This document shows, piece after piece, positions 22,639 through 33,345 of a stretch of DNA of 64,000 nt. Position numbers and translations under genes: made by a program. Numbering within the stretch: position 1 is the stretch's first letter; every line of letters begins with the position of its first letter. The notes beneath the pieces were generated by a model that saw only the letters and a program-made list of their open reading frames with translations, was not told the origin of the DNA and ran no database searches. Source of the stretch: Exobasidium rhododendri (lineage: Eukaryota; Basidiomycota; Exobasidiomycetes; Exobasidiales; Exobasidiaceae); assembly GCA_026210745.1 (NCBI GenBank), contig CP110631.1, positions 4,092,001 through 4,156,000 on the forward strand, written 5' to 3'.

Positions 22639-24558
22639 ATGTCTTCCTTGGATGTCAAGGCATCGGATACAGCCGTCTTGACTCAGTACCCTTCCTCGTT
22701 GGTCAGATTGCTGGTTCTTCTGGCTCCGGTCATTTCTCTTTCGGCCCAATTTGTTCGACTGGCCACCTGGACAGCAGGGCCAGGTACCGCATCACACAGC
22801 TTTCTTCTCTTACTGACTTGGTGGGCGATATGCTTGTATGGCTATGAGACACTTCGCTATGCTCCTCAAGCGGTTCTACTGTCTGTCATTCTGTACAACG
22901 GTATCACTCGCGCATTTAGAGGCGTGAACAAGAAGAGTACGTCGGTGTCCAAGATAGCAACTTCCGAAAGTATCAACGTAACCATCGATAACTTGGCGAC
23001 TCTTGCTGACTTCTCTTCAGCGCTTTCTTCGACTCTACTCGAACCTCTTGCATCCTTGTTCACTTGGCGCTCCTTCGACGATACCAAAGCAGCCACCATC
23101 TTTCTTGTGACGACTTGGCCAATCTGGCTTCTCTGCTTTGGTAGGCAGATATGGGACGTGCTCGGACTTCCGAGAGTAGCGCTTCAATTCCGACACTACG
23201 TCTTGCAATTGGCCTCCATCGTTGCCCCCGACATCGGCCATCACAGTAGAAGAGGACTTGATTGGAGCAAGCAACAATGGCCTACAGCAATGCAGAGAGG
23301 TACAAAGGTACATGGATTCATACAATCAACGATCAATTTCATCCGATCATTCTTCTCTACTACTCTTTACCGAGTTGTTTCTTCGCTACCTGCCGCAACA
23401 AATTCGTCTTCGCTGCACATAACCATTCTCCCTCCATTTCCCCTATTCTCACTCAGCGTTCGACATCTGTTTCTCGTCTTGGGCACCCTTGCCCTGACAT
23501 GGTGCTCACCTTGGTGTGCTCTGATACGTCACGCTCTCTGGAGAAGTGCATTGGTTCGACAGAGTACTCGCAAGACGATTGCAATACTGAGTGGCCGACG
23601 TATGCATCACCTCGGAGCAACACCTCCTCTTCCAGACCAAGATTCTTCTATACCTTCTCATATCTTTGAGAAGGACCCTTTTGGCGGACTGAATCTCGCC
23701 AATGTTTCTGAATCCAATGACGCAAAGCAAATCCGGAAGAACGTTACTCGACACGAAGATGTCATCTACCAATTCACTGTCTTTGAGAATCAGCGCTGGT
23801 GGATGGGTCTAGATTGGACAGCAGCTTTACTTCCTCAAGAAAGACCAAGCTGGGCAGATGAAAGCAACAATCCAGTCTCACCTCCATCATCATTTTCACT
23901 ACCTCCAGTCAAAACTACACTAAAGCCAGCGCCAACGTCTTCCAACCCCAATGCATACACGAAGCGAATGGTCCGATGGCAGTGGGTTGATGCTGAATGG
24001 ATCGTAGCTGGTCGAGAAGGCAACGCCGAATTACTCGGATCAAACAACAAAAACCGGAGAGCCTCTTCGACGTCCAGCAGTACACTCACTTCTGGCACGC
24101 TCTTTAGCAATTCTACGACAGGGACAACCAGTCCTGCCGCTGAGGTAGTGGACGGAGAGGATGTGGCACGGATGAGTAATGCATCACTTGCAGGAGAACT
24201 TCCGTCTGATTTACAGTGGCTTGATGTTGATTCAGAGGGATGGCAATACGGAGACAACAGTTGGGAGAAGATGAGCAGGAAGGGTGGATTGGGAAGGTAC
24301 ACGAGGAGGAGGAGATGGATTCGAAGGGCAGTTTTGGTGGAAGTTGTTCAGAAGAATTTCTTGATGAGCGACAAGACTCTGCAGCCTAGTGAAGGTGGTG
24401 AAGGAGAGTCCACAGAGATTGAAGGTCACAAGGAGGAGGAAACGCCCAAAGCTTCTGCCGAGGGAGGCCACTCCCCCTCTCTGCCCTCTTCTCCCTTAAA
24501 GAACGGAGGAGATTTGAAGCAAAGACTAGTGAGAGCAGCGCAAGGTCCGTCTGTCTGA
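22639..24558 (+). CDS. Pex23/Pex30-like peroxin with dysferlin domain
   Basis: Single exon, 639 aa. The N-terminal half has several hydrophobic segments (about 22-75 and 130-185, plus one near 275-300), consistent with an ER or peroxisomal membrane protein. A DysFN motif is at about 372-390 (VIYQFTVFENQRWWMGLDW, then RPSWAD) and the DysFC motif at about 530-575 (WQYGDNSWEKM followed by YTRRRRWIRRAVLV). This arrangement defines the fungal Pex23, Pex24 and Pex30 group (Pfam Pex24p), ER-membrane proteins that regulate peroxisome number and ER-peroxisome contact. Between the two motifs lies a Ser/Thr-rich linker. The tail is acidic. Which paralog it is cannot be settled by eye. Confidence 0.85.
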   Translation: MSSLDVKASDTAVLTQYPSSLVRLLVLLAPVISLSAQFVRLATWTAGPGTASHSFLLLLTWWAICLYGYETLRYAPQAVLLSVILYNGITRAFRGVNKKSTSVSKIATSESINVTIDNLATLADFSSALSSTLLEPLASLFTWRSFDDTKAATIFLVTTWPIWLLCFGRQIWDVLGLPRVALQFRHYVLQLASIVAPDIGHHSRRGLDWSKQQWPTAMQRGTKVHGFIQSTINFIRSFFSTTLYRVVSSLPAATNSSSLHITILPPFPLFSLSVRHLFLVLGTLALTWCSPWCALIRHALWRSALVRQSTRKTIAILSGRRMHHLGATPPLPDQDSSIPSHIFEKDPFGGLNLANVSESNDAKQIRKNVTRHEDVIYQFTVFENQRWWMGLDWTAALLPQERPSWADESNNPVSPPSSFSLPPVKTTLKPAPTSSNPNAYTKRMVRWQWVDAEWIVAGREGNAELLGSNNKNRRASSTSSSTLTSGTLFSNSTTGTTSPAAEVVDGEDVARMSNASLAGELPSDLQWLDVDSEGWQYGDNSWEKMSRKGGLGRYTRRRRWIRRAVLVEVVQKNFLMSDKTLQPSEGGEGESTEIEGHKEEETPKASAEGGHSPSLPSSPLKNGGDLKQRLVRAAQGPSV

Positions 24559-24699
24559 CGGTCAGCTTTTTTTCACTGGCCTCGTGAGGGCAACAATGTC
24601 AAAACAGGTGTCATATAATTGCAATTTACATCAAGCCTTCTGCGTTCTATAGGAAAACCCTCTGCCATTCCCTTTCACTGTTCTTCAGTTTAGATCAGA

Positions 24700-26569
24700 T
24701 CAGCCCAGCCATCCTCCACCCTTTAGATCTGGTCGACCGGACCATGGTAGAGTGTCTGCTATTGCGCCTTCCCTGCTCAATGCTTTTGCCGTAGCTTCTA
24801 CTTTCTCGAAGATTCGTAAGAAATTGCCACCCGTTAGGCCAGCCAATTGACGTTCAGACCAGCCCCTTTTTGCAAGGACAGTGAGCTGAATTGTTGAAAT
24901 ATTGAGAGAAACGAAAAGATCGAGTTTAGCATAGAGAAGGAAAATGTTCCACAAAGGGAAAAAAGAGGCAGAGGAGCAATGTGACTCACCAGAGAGCGAT
25001 AATGGCTGACGTCTTCCATTCCAGGGATGCCAGGTCCTGGGAACCCATCGAAGTCACTTCCAATACCAACCCTCGACCTTCCAGCGATCTTAGAGACATG
25101 CTCTACATGATCAGCAATCAGCTCCAGTGTGGCTGGCTTGCCTACAAAGTCAGGCAAGAAGGGAACTCCTCTGTGTGTGAAAAAGGAGGGAAGCTTGATT
25201 TAGCCATTTGTCCATCGTCTTTTTGCAGCTCTTTGACTCACACAAATGAGTCACGACCGCTCCTTTCTGAGATTGACTCCAAAATGTCATCGGGAACGTT
25301 ACGAGTGTGATTGAAGATGGACCTGGCACCACTGTGTGAAAAGAAGGCGGGTGCCTTTGAGATCGACAAGGCCTGACGAGCTGTACTGTCTGCAGTGTGA
25401 CTAAGATCCACCATCACTGAATAAGAGAACAAAAATTATGAGGCATGCTCCAATGTGACGCAGTCCTGAGCGTCGCTTCTTTCGGCAGGCTCGCTCGCTC
25501 TCCCACTCACTTCCTATGCGATTCATCTCTAGCACTAGTCTCTCTCCGAATTTGCTGAGCCCTCCGTGTAGTGGTGCCTTCAGCACGCCCTCCGTGCTAC
25601 CCGAAGTATCGGCAAACGGATTCTGTGAAGGGATACACAGCTCTCAAAGGATCAGTCGCTGTCGCACACTCCCACAGCAGCAATCCTCTATCTCACATGA
25701 CAAGTATGAGTTCTGAGACAGAGAGCAGGAAGATTGTCAGCGCTTCCAATAGCCTAAGCATCCTTTCAGGAAACGGAACCTACAGCGTCATGTACCGCAC
25801 TCCAAGATCAAAATACATCCGAAGCGCTAGACGAAGCAGTGATATGGTGAGCTCCCTGGGCTTGCCTCTCATTACTCCGACCCTCTGCCTTCCGGAACGT
25901 ACCAGCGAGGGAATTGCCTAGCGAATGAGCACCTTCAATTCCAATGAGATGGCTGATCTTTCCACTCTTGAAATTCTTTCTCACTTGCGCCGGTGAAGTA
26001 GCAAGGGCAATACTCTGTGTGCAGAGAGGCAAATGAGGGGCATCAGTGCAGCTGTAGCATTCAGTTCGTCGTCGTCGTCGTGAAAGCGTGCTCTCACGTC
26101 AGGATATTGAAGCACAAGCTGCTTTGTGACGTCCACTTGCTCGATAGTATCTCTGACCATGTTGTTCGGAGCATTGAAGACTATCGTGGAGTTACTCGAA
26201 TCCACTTCACTGTCGTAGCAAGGAACATACGCAATACTGAAGAAGCCTCCACTGCCGCCTCTCTTCAGGCGATCCAAGTCGACATGGCCCTCCAAGGGTC
26301 CATTATAGTCTACGCTACCGACGTCATTGCGATGAAGAATCCGATATATGACCGGCAAGTCCACATGCTGATCAATGAGAGGATACTTTTGCAGCACTCG
26401 ATCGGCCAGTGCCCTATGCTGTGGAGCGAGGAAAGAATGGGAGCGTTAGTATCTGTTCGATTGATACATCACCCGAGGCATCTCCCCTCACTTGGACACT
26501 CGGCGACCACAAACCCAGGAGGCTGAGGTAGACGGCAAAGTATGACTGACTCAACAACGTCAACAGCAT
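24700..26569 (-). CDS. Membrane dipeptidase (renal dipeptidase, peptidase M19)
   Basis: Nine exons encode 407 aa: 26569-26492, 26418-26098, 26014-25903, 25826-25784, 25712-25697, 25622-25511, 25416-25242, 25170-24990, 24885-24700. All junctions keep frame and restore family motifs. An N-terminal hydrophobic stretch (MLLTLLSQSYFAVYLSLLGLW) is a signal or anchor. Zinc and catalytic motifs are DQHVDLP (His and Asp ligands), GIEGAHS (bridging Glu), MVDLSHTA and FFSHSGA (His ligands), and GIGSDFDG (substrate Asp). The fifth exon is only 16 nt and the fourth 43 nt; both lie in RYMTLTHTCHNPFAD. Members hydrolyse dipeptides, often at the outer membrane face. The ORF is open upstream of 26569 without another ATG, so an upstream exon is possible. 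A 20-bp tandem repeat lies just upstream. Confidence 0.92.
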
Positions 26570-27030
26570 CTCCTCGTCGACGAAGAAAGGGTCAGCTTTG
26601 TTCCCGGGGAAAGGTGTCAAGTGATGAAAGACGCTTAAATTTAAATCGGCGGAATCATTTCGACGTCGGCCGGAATCAGTTCGACATCGCCGGAATCATT
26701 TCGACATCGGCGGAATCATTTCGACAGCGTCTCTCCCTCTCCATGTGTTGTCGATGCATAATACAGTGCTTCATTACAGTTGTCAGCTATGCAAGTCTCA
26801 TGGTCACAAAATGCACATCACAGCAGAGACATTGTCAAGCATCAAGACACAGAAAAGGCTCCGGGGTCCGCTTCTGTAACGTGGGAAACCATACATTTTC
26901 ACAATGGGAATGACTGAGACCTGACTACCACTTTATCGATCGATCGAAGCCTACTGATCAGATCCATCTATCAATGTTGGAAGCGAGCCGAACGGCACGA
27001 TTCGGCTTTGGAAAAGTGGCTTTCACCTGG
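26570..27030. other. Intergenic region with tandem repeat upstream of the dipeptidase
   Basis: About 460 bp between the dipeptidase start and the stop of the next minus-strand gene. Apart from the four-copy repeat at 26645-26725 it shows no ORF or RNA. It should include the dipeptidase promoter. Confidence 0.5.
26645..26725. repeat. Four-copy 20-bp tandem repeat
   Basis: Units at 26645-26664, 26665-26685, 26686-26705 and 26706-26725 follow the consensus ATCGGCGGAATCATTTCGAC with one to three differences; the second copy is 21 bp. The array begins 76 bp upstream of the dipeptidase start codon. It could be a repeated regulatory site or a simple minisatellite. Confidence 0.9.
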
Positions 27031-28213
27031 TCAAAGGTAGGCTTCGTAGTCTTTTTGTGTGAGTTGATAAGCCCAGTGAAAGAGCGTCTGTCGAACAACG
27101 GGCGAGATACGCTCGTCGTCAAAGGTAGCGCCGGCATTGTGTATCTTTGAAACGAGAGATCTTTTGAAGCGGCCCGAAGGTCCACAAGCCTTCAGGAAAC
27201 GCCCGATTTGTCGAGGATCATCACTACTTCGTCGTCCCAAATAGAACCTGAAATACCACTAAAGTATGCAAGTGAACCTGCGTGTCAGCGGGCAGAAGTA
27301 GAATGCAACAGTCTGTTTGATGATGCACCCACCTGCCACCATCCTCGGGGATCTTGTCGTCGTATCCAGCCCGCCTTCTCCCACTCCTCCAGAGTCTGTC
27401 CAGCTTTGACGCAGTATCGGTTGACAGCGGGATCATATGTGCTGCTTGTGAGCTTTGTACCCTTGTCCAATCCTTTGAACCACTGTGAAGGGAATTCACT
27501 CATGTCCTGCTGCGAAGACAATTGTTGTCCAAGCACGTACGAGTAATAAGGTCTGAATGACGTTCCTCCAAAGATGCCGCCTCGTATCATCTCCTCTGGG
27601 GTGACATTGGGCATAAAGTGGCGATTCTTGTTCTCAAAGATGATGTTGCCATTCGAATCTCGGCTGGGTACTGATGCACGCTGGTAGAATTCCTCTACGT
27701 AATCTTCGACCGTTTGTTGCGGCGGAGGCAGGGGGTTCTTCAAGCGCTTTAATGTGGAAAGAGGCAATCTATGTGGCAGATCATCGTCGTCATCGTCCTC
27801 TATCCTTATTATCTTGCTGTTCAAGGTACCATTGGAGAGTCGGGCACTCTTTCGAGAGCCGACTCGCTGTGGTGTCGTGTGTGCTTTCGTTTGGGACGTC
27901 GTCTCTTTGGTAGTATACGATCGCCTAGGTCGAGCGGAGAGTCGAGCGGAACTTCTACCACGATATTCATCTCGCTCCTCGCTGTCTTGCTCTTTTACTT
28001 CTCGCCGTTGCCTTTTCTCTCGAGGTATGGCATTGCGACTAGTACTAGGCTGTCATTGGTATGCGTAAGGGGGAAGGAATGAGTTGGTTTGGATGAAGCG
28101 ATGAGCGTAACGTGCAGACTTCTCACATTCAGGCCAAGGCTTAGCAACAATTCTTGATTATTCCGAATGTTCTCTTGCCTTTCGCGCTCGTACTCATCAT
28201 TCACATCCGACAT
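27031..28213 (-). CDS. Conserved fungal protein of unknown function
   Basis: Three exons, 28213-28127, 28049-27333 and 27258-27031, encode 343 aa (both introns phase 0; donors GTGAGA and GTGGGT). The N-terminus is a charged helix starting MSDVNDEYERERQENI. A basic, Arg/Ser-rich stretch follows, then an acidic run of seven Asp/Glu. The C-terminal 180 residues form the conserved part: TPEEMIRGGIFGGTSFRPYY, EFPSQWFKGLD, GWIRRQDPRGWWQ joined to WYFRFYLGRRSSDDPRQIGR, and SPVVRQTLFHWAYQLT. I recall similar sequence blocks from uncharacterised fungal proteins, but no function. The basic region suggests a nuclear protein (inference). It is divergent from PRP19, with 303 bp between start codons. Confidence 0.8.
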
Positions 28214-28516
28214 GACGGGAGATTGTGGATGGAAGTTGGGAGGAGGATTGAGATGCTCATCACAGATCACAGTGCGACGCCATCCCACCGCAAGGCTGTG
28301 AGCGTCACTGACTCCAGTCTTGCTATCGCCTTAGAGGCGACGCGACGCCAAAATCTCGCGCCGACAGTCGAGAAGGTGTTGAAAAATTCACGTGTCGTCG
28401 TCCATCATTTAACGATTGAGAAGGAAACCGACTGGGACAGTCTACATCCACCTACGCCGTTACCGCTTTCTACACTTGTCTCTTGTCAGTGTAAACGCAG
28501 CCCGGCTGCAGTCAGC
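28214..28516. promoter_or_regulatory. Shared divergent promoter, unknown gene and PRP19
   Basis: The 303 bp between two opposite start codons holds both promoters and 5' UTRs. No site could be named. Confidence 0.5.
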
Positions 28517-30456
28517 ATGTTTTGTGCTAGTGAGTAATGGAGAATGCGTGCTGAGACGAGGGAGAGTGCTCTGTCTGATGTACCTTTCACTCTTCAAGTC
28601 TCTGGAGAACCTCCAACGACACCTGTCATCTCCACGAAGAGTGGTCTGGTATATGAAGCACGATTGATCCGCAAGTATGTCCAAGAGAATGGAAAGGATC
28701 CCATTTCTGGCGAAGAGCTACTGGAAGACGATCTGCTCGAAATACGATCAAGTGAGTTTAGAGAAAAAGAAATAGGGAAGCTTCTCCTTCGCAAGCAAAC
28801 GAGGATGAAAAGCTAGCCAAAAAAAATACATTATCAACTAGAAGCTGTTGCTGAGCGCAAGCGATGCTTATATACTACAATAATCTGATTAGCTAGAGAA
28901 GGAGAATTGCGGTCGAAGGTGGACAGATGATGAGGTGATCGCAGATTGCCTGACAAGACGAACATTTCTCTTTAACAGACCCCAAAATAGCGATCCCTCG
29001 ACCTCCTACGCTTTCTTCGGTGCCATCTCTTTTGACATCTTTGCAAAACGAATACGACTCTGTCATGCTCGAAATGTTTTCCCTTCGAAAGTCATACGAC
29101 AATGTCAGACAAGAATTGTCGCATGCTCTGTATGCCAACGACAGCGCAAATCGAGTAGTTGCACGATTGATGTGGGAAAGAGACGAGGCCAGAAGTGCGT
29201 TGGCAAGCATCAAAGACAGCCTTGGTCAAGGTGGTCTAACGGCAGAGGCAGGCCCAGAGCAAGACTCAGAAATGGCAGAAGCAGCAGGTGGACTACCTTC
29301 AGCAGTCTTGGCGAAAATTGAAGAGACGTCGAAAGCGTAAGTCAGGCTTGCTTGGTATCTCACGAATTCAGTAAAGCTAATGAATATGGTTTTTTTTCGT
29401 GCCACTTCTTCCCTCTTGAACAGTCTTTCTTCCACACGGAAATCCAAGCTAAAGAGGAAGCCGACAGGGTATCCTCAGGCAGGAGACATTGGGAAGTTTG
29501 GTCAATCAAAATTAATACCCTCGATGCATAGTACAAAGCAACCTGGAGTGACTTGCCTGGATGTCTCTGTCGACGGATCTCTCATCTTGACGGGAGGAAA
29601 TGATAAGCAGGTGCAAATGTACGACAACCCAAACGACAAGATCCTAGCTACACTCAAGGGTCACACCAAGGGGATCACTCAGGTCTCCTTTGTCACTGCA
29701 ACCATTGGACATGAATTTGGTACCTCTTCGACTGCCGCACCTGTTGCTACCTTTGCCGTCAGTGCCAGTCTAGATTCGAGTGTTCGTGTGTGGAAGGCAG
29801 ATGAGACTGGCCGGCTCTACTCTCTCGCGCATACCATCAATGAATTCAAATCGCCTGTCGCTGGAATCTGCGTTCATCCTAGTGCGGAATTTTTTGCTGC
29901 CGCTTGCAAGAATGGATCGTGGGCATTGTATGATCTGAGTACAGGTAGCCGACTACTTCAAGGGTCATCCGGTCATGAACTCACTAGCTTGGACATTCAT
30001 CCAGATGGGATCCTAATGTCCTTGGGCACAAGTGGCGGTGTCATTCAAATCATCGACATTCGGACGGGTCAGGAGAGTGCAACGTTCGAAGCGGAAAACA
30101 AACTTCCAGTCAATTCACAACATTTCAGTGAAAACGGATACTATCTGGCCAGTGCCACTTCCAATCTAGTAGAAGTGTGGGATCTTCGAAAGCTGGTAAA
30201 GGCAGGATCAATAGCGATCGAAGGGGATGAAAAGACCAAACTTGCCGTTCGATTTGACCATTCTGCTCAATTCCTGGCAGTGGTAGGCACCGATGTAAGA
30301 ATCTACGCAAACAAGACTTGGCAATTGCTCTGGAGCGATGATGCAAGCAACACGGCAGAAGTGAGCGACGTGAAATGGGATTGGTCAACGGGCAATCTTA
30401 TCACAGCAAGTCTCGATCGAACTGTTCGAACTTTTGCACCGAGTGTTGCAGAGTGA
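28517..30456 (+). CDS. PRP19: Pre-mRNA-processing factor 19, U-box E3 ligase
   Basis: Four exons, 28517-28529, 28599-28751, 28979-29336 and 29424-30456, encode 518 aa. The first coding exon is only 13 nt (MFCA plus one base) and joins to give the diagnostic start MFCAISGEPPTTPVISTKSG. The U-box runs to about residue 55 (DPISGEELLEDDLLEI), followed by the tetramerising coiled coil (LTSLQNEYDSVMLEMFSLRK and beyond). A C-terminal WD40 propeller runs from about 200 to 518 (CLDVSVDGSLILTGGNDKQV through ASLDRTVRTFAP). Prp19 is the core of the NTC complex that stabilises U5 and U6 in the activated spliceosome and has ubiquitin ligase activity. Every splice junction was chosen by frame and homology. 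Confidence 0.95.
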
Positions 30457-30754
30457 GCCAGGATTCGTCGCTTCTCTCGTCTTCTTTCTCTATCTCTCTG
30501 TGATTTTTGTGTATTCTCCAGGCTTTAAAATATATTAGATTCGTGTCAGAAGGAAAAAAACCTCGTGAGATTGCAAATGAAGGTAAGGCAGAGAAACTAG
30601 AAGAAAAGGAAGGGAAAGCTGTGAATCTGAATCGATATCTCCTTTTTGTGTAGCCGAACGTGGACGGACAGAGGTTTGAATGAGTGAGAAAGCAAAAATT
30701 GTCCAGCGGTAAGAGAGTGAAAGAAAGAAGCGTTTGGTCGTGGAGGTGACAGAA

Positions 30755-32432
30755 TCAGATGAGGCAGAAAGCCAAAAAGCTGGTCAGGCCTACTACGACG
30801 AGGGTGAAGGCAGGGTAACTTCGTGAGTTTGACATGGCACCGCTAGATGAACTGGAAGACGTAGTTCCTTTGGTGGAGTTAGTAGAAGTTCCCAATCCAC
30901 CAGAGCTGTTGATGCTTGCACCAGTCTGAGTAGATGCGGCAGCAGAGGATGAAGAAGAAGAAGAGAACGAACCAGCACCACCAGATCCAGTAGTGTTACT
31001 GTTGGTCTCAATGTCTGAGGGAGGGGCACAAAAGAGAGGAAAAAACCGGATCGTCAGCAAATTGACGGCGGAAATAAAAAAAAAAAGAGAGAAATGAAAA
31101 GACGAAAGTGAACTCACAAGCATCGCTGAGTGGTAGGTTGAGACACTCGACAATAGGCTTCAGCGTTTGTTTGGGTGTCTTTGCCAGAGCAGCGGGCAGG
31201 ACGACCTCGACAGCTAGTTCGACGGATTGTGCATAAAGATCGTGCTCCAAGACGATGTAACCAGTGTCCAAGTTACTTGAATTGGCAATGATAGCGTCAA
31301 AGTTGGAGACTACCTCGGCAGCACTGACGACACCGGCACCGATCTTCCAGTCTTCCGTGTCGTAATTTTCCGTTTGACTGACTGAAGTCCAAATGATGGG
31401 AGTAAGATCCATCTTGGCGCAAATAGCACGGACTCGATCGTCAATGTCACCGTACGGTGGTCGCATGGTGTTGGGCGTCACACCAGTGATTCGACGGATG
31501 ACTTCCTTTGTCCATCCCAACTCCAAGACGATCTGCTCGTTGGTCATGTTGGTCAGAGGAGGGTGAGACCAGGTGTGTACACTGAGTTGGTGACCATTCA
31601 TGTATTCGTACGTGAGTAGGTCAGGTCGAGAAATGGCACGAGATCCGACAATGAAGAAGGTCGACTTGAGATTCTGTTGCTCAAGGTAGCTGAGCAAAGT
31701 AGGTGTGAAAGGGCTGGGACCATCGTCGTATGAAAGACCCCAGGTGTCCTTGTCTGGACAGACAGTGACATCTGTGCTTGCAGTGTATCCACCGCAGGTC
31801 CACTGTGTTAAAAATAGAAAGAGATGGATAAATACTCTGGTCTTTGTCATTGTATGCTACGAGGCTACGCTTACCCAGTGGTTGGCCGCAGCGTTTGCCG
31901 CAGATGTGGGACTTCCGGCACAAGTACCGTCCGTGATAGGAATGTCAGGGATGTCAGACAGATCAACAGCGGCAAGGATTTGCTGGCCGATGCCGAAAGA
32001 GGGGTCGGGAGTCACATCCAGAGTGGGGAAGTCAGCGACAAGGACAGATGAAGCTGTATCAGAGGAAGATCACATAATTGCTTAGTCAGTTCGAGCGAAT
32101 GTAATGACGAGCTCGTCGACGATGAATTGCCACTCACGATTGGGCAGGCCAGGGGCATTGGAAATAGACGGGTTGATTGCGCCGGCAGTGTAGGTGGCTG
32201 CGACGGTGTATGCAGTTTGAGTGGGTGTACCACTCGTGATGGTAGATATGATGGAACTAATACTAGCCGGAAAACTTCCGGTGAATGAAGAAAAAGCACC
32301 GGTAGTATCTTGACGAGCGTAGAGTGAAGCTGGCGTAGGTCGTGGGTCGCGCTTTGACACAATCTGCGCAGTGGCAACGTCGACAGCAGCGACGGCCAGA
32401 GTGACGAAGCAAAGAACGTTAAGGTGAACCAT
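30755..32432 (-). CDS. GPI-anchored chitin deacetylase (CE4)
   Basis: Four exons, 32432-32138, 32053-31875, 31802-31118 and 31014-30755, encode 472 aa. An N-terminal signal peptide (MVHLNVLCFVTLAVAAVDVATA) is followed by a dibasic KR. The NodB domain shows the CE4 motifs: WGLSYDDGPSP (catalytic and metal Asp), SVHTWSHPPL (metal His pair), MRPPYGDIDDRVR and GYIVLEHD. The last exon is Ser/Thr/Gly-rich (about 60 residues) and ends in a hydrophobic tail after SNSRS, a typical GPI-attachment layout. The enzyme removes acetyl groups from chitin to make chitosan at the cell wall. It may depend on the GPI transamidase, one subunit of which (PIG-T) is encoded 18 kb away. Confidence 0.93.
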
Positions 32433-33345
32433 GGTAGTCGACCGTAGATCCGTCAGGAGTAAGAATGGTATGGAGGAAGAGAAGAGAAATTTGTTGTGGA
32501 AGAAGGATCAAAGAACGAGCATACAAGAAGGGGGTCCTGATTAAATGATCGAGAAACAAGGAAGCATTTTCCGTGGAAAACAATATTCATAGGACGAGCA
32601 AACAATAGAAGCGGGTTTGAGTACAGAAAGAACTTTATTACAAACGGTTTGTATTGCGTTTTGATGCCGAGAGTTTCGAGCTCTAGATTGAAGGAAGTAT
32701 TCTGGCCTAATTTGTATTCGAATCTTGTTCTAAGGAACGAAAATAGAATCGCGCAAATGTCGAGAGGATGCTTGCGTACCCATGTATCCGTTGTATGTAT
32801 GTATATACAGTATACAAGCGCCGTTTCTCCTGCTCATCATGTCAATATTAAAATGTGATCTTTGGCTCAATATTAGTAAAAACAAGCAAGAGGCATGGAA
32901 TGCGGAGCCAGGTACAAGTATCTTATTATTGACCGGTAGAAACATACGCTCCTGATCTTCGCTCGTCCTAATTAGACAAGAAGTTGCGAGAGAGAAAGAG
33001 AGAAAGCATTTGAGAGACGGAGCAATCTGAGAATACTTCCGAGAGTAAAGAGCTCGAGTTGACCACCTCTGCACGAAAAAGACAGAATGCCATCAGGAGA
33101 GCATCAACGCCCAATCCGCGTGCTCTAGGAGGAAAAGAGAGAGAGAGAGAGAGGGAGAATGCGAGAATGAGAGGAGGAATTGGCAGCGGGCGCGGGCGTA
33201 GGCGTATTCATCAGGAATGCAACAGTGACGTGGAGGAGGGGGAGAGAGAGAATTGAGCTTAAAAAGTAACGAGACAGCGACTTTCTTCCTGTACCTCTTC
33301 GGCCCTTACCTTTACTTTTCTGCTCTACACTTCGCTTCCGTCGTC
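32433..33345. promoter_or_regulatory. Divergent intergenic region, chitin deacetylase and SPP
   Basis: About 910 bp between divergent start codons. GA dinucleotide stretches occur at about 33137-33155 and 33240-33253, and a pyrimidine-rich stretch precedes the SPP start. No ORF is supported. Confidence 0.5.

Noticed and set aside
26570-26620. Start of the dipeptidase at 26620
   Set aside because: That frame begins with TTG, not ATG; the first ATG at 26569 opens a good signal/anchor sequence.
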